Positions 32,413-38,378 of a stretch of 38,378 nucleotides of DNA are shown here, in pieces. The position numbers were made by a program, and so were the translations under genes. A model generated the notes under the pieces. It was not told the origin of the DNA. It searched no databases and saw nothing but the letters and a program-made list of their open reading frames with translations. The DNA is from a virus, in the IMG/VR virus record IMGVR_UViG_3300034418_006209, positions 1-38,378 of that record. One strand, 5' to 3'. The first letter of the stretch is position 1. Each line of letters begins with the position of its first letter.

Positions 32413-34505
32413 CCATCCCAGAAATCCTGAAATCAGTTTTAAAAGCCCGAAGCGAAGGAATTCCTGAAAGTCAGATTGACGAGTACCTGGGGCAAAAGGG
32501 ATATACTCGCAAACGATTTGAGGAAGCAGTTCGATACTCCATCGACAAACAAACCAAAAAAGCAGGATACCAAAAGGCACTTGGTGACAAATGGAGTCCT
32601 CAGTTTGCAGGTGCCGTTGCAAGGGAACTGACCAATGGGATTTTGTACGAATGGGGAGACGAACTGGAAGCAGTTTTCCGTACCTTGGTCACAGATGAAA
32701 CCTATGACGAAGCAAAAAATAAGATCAACGAGGAACGCCAGACATTCCAAGAGATGGACCCCACTGCAACGAGTTTAATCAACCTCGGTGGTTCTTTGAT
32801 GGGCAGTGGTGCAGAAGGAAGATATTTGCTTACTGAAGGAATTCCCTTTGTATCTAAAGCAGGCGAAATCATAGGCCCCAAGGCACTTCAACCAGTCACA
32901 GGACAACCCATCCGCAATGTTGGACGAGCAGCAACTGCTGCAGGAGGAAGTGGAGCAATTGCAGGAGGAATCACATCTTACGGTCAGGGCACAGACCCAC
33001 TGGCAGGTATGACAGTCGGTGCAGCACTGAGCAGTGTGACAACGCCAGCAATGGACTTTGGATACGCAGCACTTCAAAAAATGACTTCTGGATCAGGGGG
33101 GGGTGGGACCGTTGGACCCCCATCCACACGCAATGACTACAACCCGAACAATCGAGCACTCCGACAAATTCTTCAGAATCTGGAAGATGACTATGGAGTT
33201 GTAGGAGATGCCGCAGTCCAGGCTGCGCGACAGAACATGCAGGACAGGTTCGTCAGTGCAGGACGAGGGCAGGATGCCATGCTGCTGGATCAAGGCAGAC
33301 GCAACCTGTTGAAAACTGCAGATTCTTTGGTTACGACACCTGGGCCTGCCGCAACACAGGTCAGTGATGCCTTGTATGAACGTCAGGCAGGTCAACGGGA
33401 TCGCATGATTGGCAGTGCAGAGAAAGGGATGGGAGTCGGAGCAGATCCCGAACTGTTTGCGCAACAGATGAAGGAAACCAGAGATGCACTGTCTCCAAGA
33501 TACCAGGCAATCCAGAACGACTTGATGCGGAGTCCGGTCTATCAGCAGATTTATGAGAGAGATCCACGGTTTGCCGATGCTCAACGATCTATCCAGCAAA
33601 ATTATGGACGGGCGGGAGAACCAACGACAGGACCAATCAGAACAGATCAAGGAATCATCCGACCAGGGCCTTACACACTGAGAGAGATTGAGGATACTCG
33701 GCAAGGTGTGGGAGATATGATTGACCGAAGACCTGTGGAATCTGGATATGTCTCCGGTGCAGAACGACGATCCTTGTCTAAGAACTACTCACAGATGATG
33801 GATGCTGCAGATGTTGACAGTCCTGATTACCAGCAGTTACGACGAGCGGGGTATGACACTCGACTGATGCAAGAACTGAATCTGCAGGGATACACGGAGA
33901 TCCCCCGAATGCCTCCAGAACGATTGCAGAATTTTGTGGCAGGAAGAACAGAGGCAGAAATGAATGCCATGCGTTCAGGGTTTGTTCAGAAACTGAAGGA
34001 CCAGATGAACGAGAAGACTGCCATTGCGGGAGACCGAACCAGAGACTGGTCCTCTCCGAACATGCAGAGACGTATTGAGATCCTATTCCCTACTCCTGAG
34101 AAGTATGCACAGTTTCAAAGGGAGATGGATGCAGAACGGAGGATGAGTGAATCTGCAGGGTATGTGCTGGGGAACAGTCGAACTGCAGAACGTCTGGCAT
34201 CTCAGGATGAACTGGGAGGAATGACTAGCCAGGAAGCCATCAGTGCAATGAGGTCAGGTCCTGTGGATATGGCAGCAAAAGGTGTGGATCTGTTGTCCAA
34301 CTACTTCAAACGCAATAACATGCGGCAGATGTCGGAGCAGTTAGGGCCACGGATGACTGCACAAGGTGAAGATGCCATAGAACAGCAGTTCAGAGACCTG
34401 CAAAATTACACAGCACTTCAGAACCAAATGGCTCAAGAACGGGCTAGACGAAATATGTTCTTAGGGGGTGTCGGAGGGATCTACGGTGCAGGACTTCTGG
34501 ACTAG
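32409..34505 (+). CDS. Internal virion protein 3
   Basis: A 698-residue protein, last of the late genes on this strand. An N-terminal helix-rich domain (EILKSVLKARSEG, ESQIDEYLGQKGYT) is followed by an Ala/Gly-rich hydrophobic stretch (residues about 165-215) that could cross a membrane. Then comes a long helical region with LRQILQNLEDDYG, and an Arg-rich end. Gene order, size and composition fit an ejection protein. ATG overlaps the previous stop (ATGA). Confidence 0.7.
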   Translation: MTIPEILKSVLKARSEGIPESQIDEYLGQKGYTRKRFEEAVRYSIDKQTKKAGYQKALGDKWSPQFAGAVARELTNGILYEWGDELEAVFRTLVTDETYDEAKNKINEERQTFQEMDPTATSLINLGGSLMGSGAEGRYLLTEGIPFVSKAGEIIGPKALQPVTGQPIRNVGRAATAAGGSGAIAGGITSYGQGTDPLAGMTVGAALSSVTTPAMDFGYAALQKMTSGSGGGGTVGPPSTRNDYNPNNRALRQILQNLEDDYGVVGDAAVQAARQNMQDRFVSAGRGQDAMLLDQGRRNLLKTADSLVTTPGPAATQVSDALYERQAGQRDRMIGSAEKGMGVGADPELFAQQMKETRDALSPRYQAIQNDLMRSPVYQQIYERDPRFADAQRSIQQNYGRAGEPTTGPIRTDQGIIRPGPYTLREIEDTRQGVGDMIDRRPVESGYVSGAERRSLSKNYSQMMDAADVDSPDYQQLRRAGYDTRLMQELNLQGYTEIPRMPPERLQNFVAGRTEAEMNAMRSGFVQKLKDQMNEKTAIAGDRTRDWSSPNMQRRIEILFPTPEKYAQFQREMDAERRMSESAGYVLGNSRTAERLASQDELGGMTSQEAISAMRSGPVDMAAKGVDLLSNYFKRNNMRQMSEQLGPRMTAQGEDAIEQQFRDLQNYTALQNQMAQERARRNMFLGGVGGIYGAGLLD

Positions 34506-34577
34506 CAACCTTGTCTTTACTGACCATTTTCAATCTTGCAAAACACTGATATTATAGAAGAAATCATACTTTCTATA

Positions 34578-34622
34578 TGACTTCTAATCAGTAGGTTTCA
34601 GGTTCAAGTCCTGATGGGCGCA
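34578..34622 (+). other. attP: attP core: 3' half of a tRNA-Arg(TCT) gene
   Basis: The 45 bases reproduce a tRNA from the anticodon stem to the end of the acceptor. The anticodon loop CTTCTAA (34581-34587) has anticodon TCT, followed by stem TCAGT, a variable region, the T arm TCAGG-TTCAAGT-CCTGA, and acceptor strand TGGGCGC with discriminator A. The 5' half of the tRNA is absent, so this is not a functional gene. It is the standard picture of a phage that integrates at the 3' end of a tRNA and restores it. The integrase gene begins 45 bases away. Confidence 0.88.
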
Positions 34623-34666
34623 CGCCTCGCGGGGATTTTCGATTTGTCGAGACCTCCCTATTCGCA

Positions 34667-35728
34667 TCATAGGTTTCTCACCAAATTTTCAATCTCCAGA
34701 GCATCAGGGTCGAGATACCCCATTGTGGTGGCAAGGTCCTCATGTCGGAGCAACCGTTGGACATGAACGGGACTTGCTCCCTGTCTCAATAATTCCGTTG
34801 CCACTCCAGCCCGAAATCCATGCAACGGTTTCGGACCTCTGCAGTCGCACTTGGTCTGCACGAACCTCATGCTGGCAGTCAGTTCGTTCAGATGTGCCCA
34901 GTATCGATCCCCATTCCCCTTGTCCAGCACCCAGGTCTCGCCTGTTTTCTCCCACTGATTCCACTCTTGCTGCAGTTTTGGCGACACGGGAACCCAGGCA
35001 TCTCTGCGTGATTTGACCTGCCAAGTCTCAGTGCTGACGATTTTGATCCGTTTCTCCTCAACCTCTGACCACTTCAGATTCAACAGTTCCCCTCCCCTCA
35101 TGCCTGTCTGACTCAAGATCCAAATTGCTCTATATAATAAGTGGTATCTGCGTCCTGCAGTCTCTCGGCAGTAGTCCAGCATCCGCTTGATCTGTTCTGC
35201 ACTGTAGAACTGCGGACGTTTCTTGACGGTTCGCAATGCCTTGAGCGTGACCGGATGCTTCAACAATTCCCGTTCTGCCAACCACTTGACGAATACCCTG
35301 ACGGATCTGACTGCAGAATTGATGGAGGAATCGGACAAGCCGAGACTGCGGAGGTGATCGTAGAAGGGTTCTTGAACCTTGGAGGAGAGTTGTCCAGTGC
35401 GAGGGGGAGCAACGTGCAAAAATCTTTGCAGGTCTAAACGGTAGTGATCGACGGTCTTGGAGTCCCTGGCAGAGGCAACGGAGGCAAGCCACTCCTCCAG
35501 CAGGGGTTCCAGATACTGTCCGTGACGTTCCTGCTCCTCAACTAGTCGGTCAAACTTGTCCTTTGCTTTGCGCCAAAGAGTCCCAACTACCTGCTGTCTC
35601 TCTTCCTCGGTGAGCTGGTCGTAGTCCTCTTTGCTGATCAGGGTGGGTCTGTGGCGTTTTCCGTCTAGTCGGAAGTTCGCAGTAAAAACACGGTTTGTTT
35701 TGTCGTAAACAATGTCTTTGCGGATCAT
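34667..35728 (-). CDS. int: Tyrosine-type site-specific integrase
   Basis: A 353-residue recombinase. The N-terminal region holds an arm-binding-like basic part and a SAM-like core-binding domain (residues about 70-165). The catalytic domain shows box I TGMRGGELLNLKW (Arg near 214), a Lys in QVKSRRD, HGFRAG (His and Arg near 304-307), LLRHEDLATTMGYLD with His near 328, and the Tyr nucleophile near 336. It should recombine attP with the host tRNA-Arg gene. It runs opposite to the late genes and lies downstream of the repressor on the same strand. Confidence 0.93.
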   Translation of the reverse strand: MIRKDIVYDKTNRVFTANFRLDGKRHRPTLISKEDYDQLTEEERQQVVGTLWRKAKDKFDRLVEEQERHGQYLEPLLEEWLASVASARDSKTVDHYRLDLQRFLHVAPPRTGQLSSKVQEPFYDHLRSLGLSDSSINSAVRSVRVFVKWLAERELLKHPVTLKALRTVKKRPQFYSAEQIKRMLDYCRETAGRRYHLLYRAIWILSQTGMRGGELLNLKWSEVEEKRIKIVSTETWQVKSRRDAWVPVSPKLQQEWNQWEKTGETWVLDKGNGDRYWAHLNELTASMRFVQTKCDCRGPKPLHGFRAGVATELLRQGASPVHVQRLLRHEDLATTMGYLDPDALEIENLVRNL

Positions 35729-35833
35729 GTTTGATTAAACAAATATCGAATTACACAAACATGGGGGGGGTAACGCTTTTGTAACAATATGTATAAAAGG
35801 TAGCTAATGCCTGTAATTACTGACTTGGAGGAT

Positions 35834-36226
35834 CTATATCGTCAAATTGCTTGGTCGATTGATCCATTGTGGTGCGATTGTCGGATTCCATTTTTTTTTG
35901 TGTTCATCCTTCAGGACCTCAATCTGTTCTTTTAAGGTCTCTATATACTCCTTTTGAATCTGAATGATCTGATCTTTATCCCTCAGTCTGGATGCATCTG
36001 GATTCATGTTATTCGATGAATCTGGTTTCATTTCCCCCTCATAATCGTCTAGCCAATCGCTTGCTAAACCTCGTTCAGCAAGTAACTGCCGAATTTCTAA
36101 AAATGGAAAATCACCACGCGAAATTTTCTGGCTAAACCCTGACTTGGTCATATTTAGAGCTTCAGCGATTTCCCTGTCATATTTAAATCCAAGTTTTTTC
36201 TTAGTAATTTCAATAAGTTTCTTCAT
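35834..36226 (-). CDS. CI-like phage repressor, HTH plus coiled coil
   Basis: A 130-residue regulator. Residues about 3-45 form a CI/Bro-type helix-turn-helix (GFKYDREIAEALNMTKSGFS, then QKISRGDFPF). EIRQLLAERGLASDWL follows, then a charged coiled coil (residues about 80-110) for oligomerisation. There is no peptidase domain of LexA type, so induction would need another route such as an antirepressor. ATG 36226 is preferred; an in-frame TTG upstream would add ten residues. Divergence from the gene at 36394 matches a cI/cro-type switch. Confidence 0.75.
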   Translation of the reverse strand: MKKLIEITKKKLGFKYDREIAEALNMTKSGFSQKISRGDFPFLEIRQLLAERGLASDWLDDYEGEMKPDSSNNMNPDASRLRDKDQIIQIQKEYIETLKEQIEVLKDEHKKKWNPTIAPQWINRPSNLTI

Positions 36227-36393
36227 CTGTAACCGTCTTTTAAGGTTGTGGCCCAAAAAGTTTCTTTTCTTAAAAATCTAGGTTTTGCTGATGTTTTCAC
36301 AACAAACCATAAAAAAAGTGTTGAACAGTTCTTAACTTTTAAGTATCGTTTCATGTGTCGCCAAAAACTGATCAACAGTTTAACAGATTGACT
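36227..36393. promoter_or_regulatory. Divergent control region (lysogeny switch)
   Basis: The 167 bases between the repressor and the rightward early genes are A/T-rich. GAACAGTTC (36323-36331) is a 9-base palindrome. The word AACAGTT recurs at 36324 and 36374, 50 bases apart, and could be operators. A possible rightward promoter is TTGAAC (36321) with TATCGT 17 bases downstream. Neither flanking gene has a clear ribosome-binding site, so leaderless transcripts are possible. Confidence 0.5.
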
Positions 36394-36564
36394 ATGCAAA
36401 TCAACATAAGTTTAGACGAAATTTCAAAAAAAACTGGGGTATCTGTGGATAAACTCCGCAGACTCCGCAAGGCTGGAAAAATCCCTTGTGGATACCAAGT
36501 GCACAAACATGCCCCAGTCCTATATACGCAACAGGAATTCACTAAAATTCAAGAAAGTTTATGA
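36394..36564 (+). CDS. Small HTH protein, Cro- or excisionase-like
   Basis: A 56-residue DNA-binding protein with a winged-helix/MerR-like start: SLDEISKKTGVSVDKLRRLRKAG. Divergent from the repressor gene, it could be Cro or an excisionase. A GTG at 36355 would lengthen it by 13 residues with no better signal. Stop overlaps the next ATG (ATGA). Confidence 0.65.
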   Translation: MQINISLDEISKKTGVSVDKLRRLRKAGKIPCGYQVHKHAPVLYTQQEFTKIQESL

Positions 36565-36740
36565 CCGACATTGAACTTGATGAGATCAAATCTGATCTCA
36601 AGGAAATCAAGGAGATGATGCAGATCATCTCCAAACAGGTTGCAGCAGACCAAGAGGTTGCTGCCGTTCGCACTCTCCGCAAGTTGGAGGAGAGTCGCAT
36701 TTCAAAACAGATCCGCCAGATGTCGGAACTGGCGGACTAA
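36561..36740 (+). CDS. Small coiled-coil early protein (59 residues)
   Basis: A short gene overlapping the HTH gene by ATGA. The protein is a nearly continuous charged helix (DEIKSDLKEIKEMMQIISKQ, then RTLRKLEESR), likely a coiled coil. No family recognised. It probably belongs to the early operon. Confidence 0.6.
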   Translation: MTDIELDEIKSDLKEIKEMMQIISKQVAADQEVAAVRTLRKLEESRISKQIRQMSELAD

Positions 36741-36755
36741 CCATAAAGAGGACGC

Positions 36756-36995
36756 ATGAGACTAAACAACTTACCAAATGAATTAATGTCTGGATTCCCA
36801 GACTTTGACCGCACTCCCAAAAGTGTCATTGCAGCTATTGCCGTTTCATTTGCTGCTCTGCAATCAGATGGAGACTTTGAAAAAGCAAAAGAACTAATTC
36901 GTCAAGAATGGTTCCTTTTACATCAAGGGAGGGTTGTCCCGCAAAAACCACCCAAAGCAAAAAAAATAGAAAAAGCAATCGAGGAATCTTACTGA
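36756..36995 (+). CDS. Small early hypothetical protein
   Basis: A 79-residue protein with AGAGG before the ATG. One helical half (VIAAIAVSFAALQSDGDFEKA) is followed by a basic Pro/Lys-rich end (PQKPPKAKKIEKAIEE). No known domain, no membrane segment strong enough to call. Early operon placement is the only clue. Confidence 0.6.
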   Translation: MRLNNLPNELMSGFPDFDRTPKSVIAAIAVSFAALQSDGDFEKAKELIRQEWFLLHQGRVVPQKPPKAKKIEKAIEESY

Positions 36996-37008
36996 CCCTC
37001 ACCGGCTT

Positions 37009-37076
37009 CCCAGTGCCGTGATCTGTGTGCTGTCGTGGTCCCGCCTACACAGGTCTAAAACTGGGCTTCCACTGGG
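37009..37076 (+). ncRNA. Candidate structured RNA in the early leader
   Basis: In the 188-base gap 36996-37183 a nested stem can be drawn: CCCAGTG (37009-37015) with CACTGGG (37070-37076), enclosing GATCTGTGT (37020-37028) with ACACAGGTC (37047-37055), nine pairs including one G-U. A further perfect inverted repeat CACCAT-TG-ATGGTG lies at 37091-37104. There is no T tract. It could be a leader, antitermination or processing element; it matches no tRNA. Confidence 0.4.
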
Positions 37077-37183
37077 GTGCAGAACCTAATCACCATTGAT
37101 GGTGTGGACAGTCTGTACGCAGGAACGTGCAACGGTCACTCTGCATCCCATTGGATGAGCCAACCCAATACATGGAGTTTCCA

Positions 37184-37345
37184 ATGTCTCGTGTTGAGTA
37201 TCTGTTTGATCTGCAGATCGCAGATCGAAAGTCCCGCCTTTTAAGACCGTCCCAGCAGTTGATCCTCCGTCGTGCGTACTGGTGGATCAGACTGAAGTAC
37301 ATCACCCTCCGTTGGAAGATCCGACAGATGAAGAAATCCAAGTGA
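37184..37345 (+). CDS. Small basic early protein (53 residues)
   Basis: ATG 37184 is preceded by TGGAG; an upstream ATG at 37172 lies inside that signal. The protein is rich in Arg, Leu, Trp and Tyr (LILRRAYWWIRLKYI) and ends in lysines, so it may bind membrane or nucleic acid. It overlaps the next start (GTGA). Not recognised. Confidence 0.5.
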   Translation: MSRVEYLFDLQIADRKSRLLRPSQQLILRRAYWWIRLKYITLRWKIRQMKKSK

Positions 37346-37635
37346 CTCATGCCGAAAAGATGAATGCCCGATTTGAGGCATTCAAGGAAGAAACTCGCAG
37401 GATGAACAGATCGTACTGGGCATCTGTGCGTCGTGCCCAGGAACGTCTGGAAGAAACGAAACGAAATCAAACCCTGTTGGATGAGTGTCCAAGGTGCGGA
37501 CGACTGGATCAGCCCAGTCATATTCCAAAATGCCAGACGATCAAACCAGCAGACATCAGCATGGAAGAGAAACTGTCTAGGAGGGACGATGTATTTAATG
37601 ACGCTACATGGGACTACCAGGCGACCATTGAGTGA
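37342..37635 (+). CDS. Early protein with C-terminal zinc motif
   Basis: A 97-residue protein from a GTG overlapping the previous stop. An alternative ATG is at 37360. The first half is a charged helix (EAFKEETRRMNRSYWASVRR), followed by CPRCGRLDQPSHIPKC, a CxxC...HxxxC zinc knuckle. It overlaps the next gene by 47 bases. Possibly a small nucleic-acid-binding regulator. Confidence 0.55.
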   Translation: MTHAEKMNARFEAFKEETRRMNRSYWASVRRAQERLEETKRNQTLLDECPRCGRLDQPSHIPKCQTIKPADISMEEKLSRRDDVFNDATWDYQATIE

Positions 37636-37780
37636 ACGACTGCGAGAGAGGTTGGACAAGCTGGATTCAAAACCCAGCATGTTGTTCTGTGGGCAGTGCG
37701 AAACGCACAAGCCCAACCGTATGCCGTACTGGAAACCAGGCCATGCTCGATGTCGTCACTGTGAAAGGATTAAAGGATGA
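37589..37780 (+). CDS. Small zinc-ribbon protein
   Basis: A 63-residue protein. A strong AGGAGGG site precedes ATG 37589, although this lies inside the previous gene. The sequence has a basic N-terminus (RRPLSERLRERLDKL) and a zinc ribbon CGQCETHKP...RCRHCERIKG. Its stop overlaps the next ATG (ATGA). Confidence 0.65.
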   Translation: MYLMTLHGTTRRPLSERLRERLDKLDSKPSMLFCGQCETHKPNRMPYWKPGHARCRHCERIKG

Positions 37781-37962
37781 GCTACCCGCACACGGGGAAT
37801 CGACAGTGCCGCAACTGTCGACACTACAAGACTGCGGGGAACTTCAGACTGCCCTCCTCTTATATCTGGGGGATGTGTGGAGTGACTGGGGCAGATGAAG
37901 CACCCTTGCACTCCTGCGGATTTTGGGAGTGGGACGAAAACAGGAAGGAGAAGAAGGATTGA
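37777..37962 (+). CDS. Small Cys-rich protein
   Basis: A 61-residue protein with CRNCRHYK, then MCGV and HSCGFWEW: four to five Cys plus His suited to one zinc site. Similar small CxxC...C...C proteins occur in phage early regions without known function. The stop overlaps a TTG start of the next gene (TTGA). Confidence 0.6.
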   Translation: MSYPHTGNRQCRNCRHYKTAGNFRLPSSYIWGMCGVTGADEAPLHSCGFWEWDENRKEKKD

Positions 37963-38378
37963 GCGAGAAGCGATGGAACGCTCCCAGAATCTGTGTGATG
38001 TGCGGAATGAAGTACATCCCTTTAGTAGCACGACAAAAAACCTGCGGAGAGATCTGCAGCAGAGAATACAAACTAGAGCAGGAAAAACTGAAGTATCGGT
38101 CGGTCAATCCGAAACCGTGCATCGTCTGCAAAGAAATATTCCAGGCAGATCGACGAGCAAAAACCTGCAGTGAGGAATGCAGTCGCAAATGGCGGAACAG
38201 AAGGATTGGGAGAAAGTATCCACCCAAGAATTGTGTCGTCTGCAAGAAGGAATTTTACGGCAGTCCTCGCGCAATCACCTGCAGTGCTGAGTGCAGTTAT
38301 CAGTCGAAGTTAGAGAGAGCAAGGTTGGGGTTGTATCTAAAAGATCGACCTCCGAAACCTTGCGAAACCTGCGGAACG
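37959..38378 (+). CDS. Tandem zinc-ribbon protein (3' truncated), right copy
   Basis: Starts at TTG 37959 overlapping the previous stop, with AGGAGAAGAAGG upstream. It begins SEKRWNAPRICVMCGMKY and runs through three full ribbons into the fourth before the window ends. From 37994 it is about 91% identical in DNA to the left-end gene, with most changes silent in the first half and more replacements in the third ribbon. It supplies the missing N-terminus of the left copy and shows the true gene start. Confidence 0.75.
   Translation, partial: MSEKRWNAPRICVMCGMKYIPLVARQKTCGEICSREYKLEQEKLKYRSVNPKPCIVCKEIFQADRRAKTCSEECSRKWRNRRIGRKYPPKNCVVCKKEFYGSPRAITCSAECSYQSKLERARLGLYLKDRPPKPCETCGT
37994..38378. 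repeat. Right copy of the diverged terminal duplication
   Basis: Collinear with 1-385, no gaps, about 33 mismatches by eye. It starts at exactly the base where the window begins, which suggests that the window was cut at a circularisation or overlap point rather than at a random site. Confidence 0.85.

Noticed and set aside
34578-34622. Phage-encoded tRNA-Arg gene
   Set aside because: Only the 3' half is present; no D arm or 5' acceptor strand lies upstream.
35807-35940. Short plus-strand frame starting at ATG 35807
   Set aside because: It overlaps the repressor gene in antisense and ends in a run of Phe from the T tract.

Overview
The window is almost entirely a tailed-phage genome, most likely a short-tailed (podovirus-like) temperate phage of a marine or other aquatic proteobacterium. 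No host gene is present apart from a 45-nt copy of the 3' half of a tRNA-Arg(TCT) gene, which marks the attachment site beside a tyrosine integrase. The short-tail call rests on the portal type, a gp10/nozzle-like beta-propeller protein, three consecutive large internal-virion-type proteins, and the absence of a tail-tube or tape-measure gene. The host assignment is inferred from protein resemblance and base composition only.

Layout. 1-1081: 5'-truncated gene for seven tandem zinc ribbons. 1082-2184: non-coding, G/T-rich, with three hairpin repeats and many TGCGGT words. 2185-6146: replication block (two conserved phage proteins, the first with RAMP-like traits; ssDNA-binding protein; primase-helicase). 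6169-6480: iteron-like GTTGGAACA repeats, a candidate origin. 6786-11661: small terminase, RusA-like resolvase, a VUT/YhhQ-type queuosine-precursor transporter overlapping a DpdA/TGT-like gene, large terminase, dCTP deaminase, and two small basic proteins. 11662-19945: portal, a large unknown protein, scaffold, an SU10-type major capsid gene split by two group I introns, and head-tail adaptor genes. 19945-25003: tail fibres and their small partners. 25037-26290: lysis cassette with an M15 peptidase. 26283-34505: nozzle-like and internal virion proteins. 34578-36226: attP, integrase and repressor. 36227-37962: control region, Cro/Xis-like gene, and small early genes, several with zinc-binding motifs. 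The last 385 bases are a diverged (about 91% identical), collinear copy of the first 385.

How it works together. The repressor/integrase module sets lysogeny at tRNA-Arg. The SSB and primase-helicase start replication, with polymerase presumably from the host. Dcd supplies dUMP precursors. The transporter and DpdA-like pair may import a 7-deazaguanine base and place it in DNA. Terminase, portal, scaffold and capsid build the head, and the ejection proteins sit downstream. Many genes overlap as ATGA, TAATG, TGATG or GTGA, implying translational coupling.

The strongest new observation is the capsid gene. Three separate reading frames become one 319-residue protein if two introns of exactly 250 nt each are removed. 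Both introns show the paired elements P1-P10 of group I ribozymes with compensatory changes between them, and neither holds an endonuclease gene.
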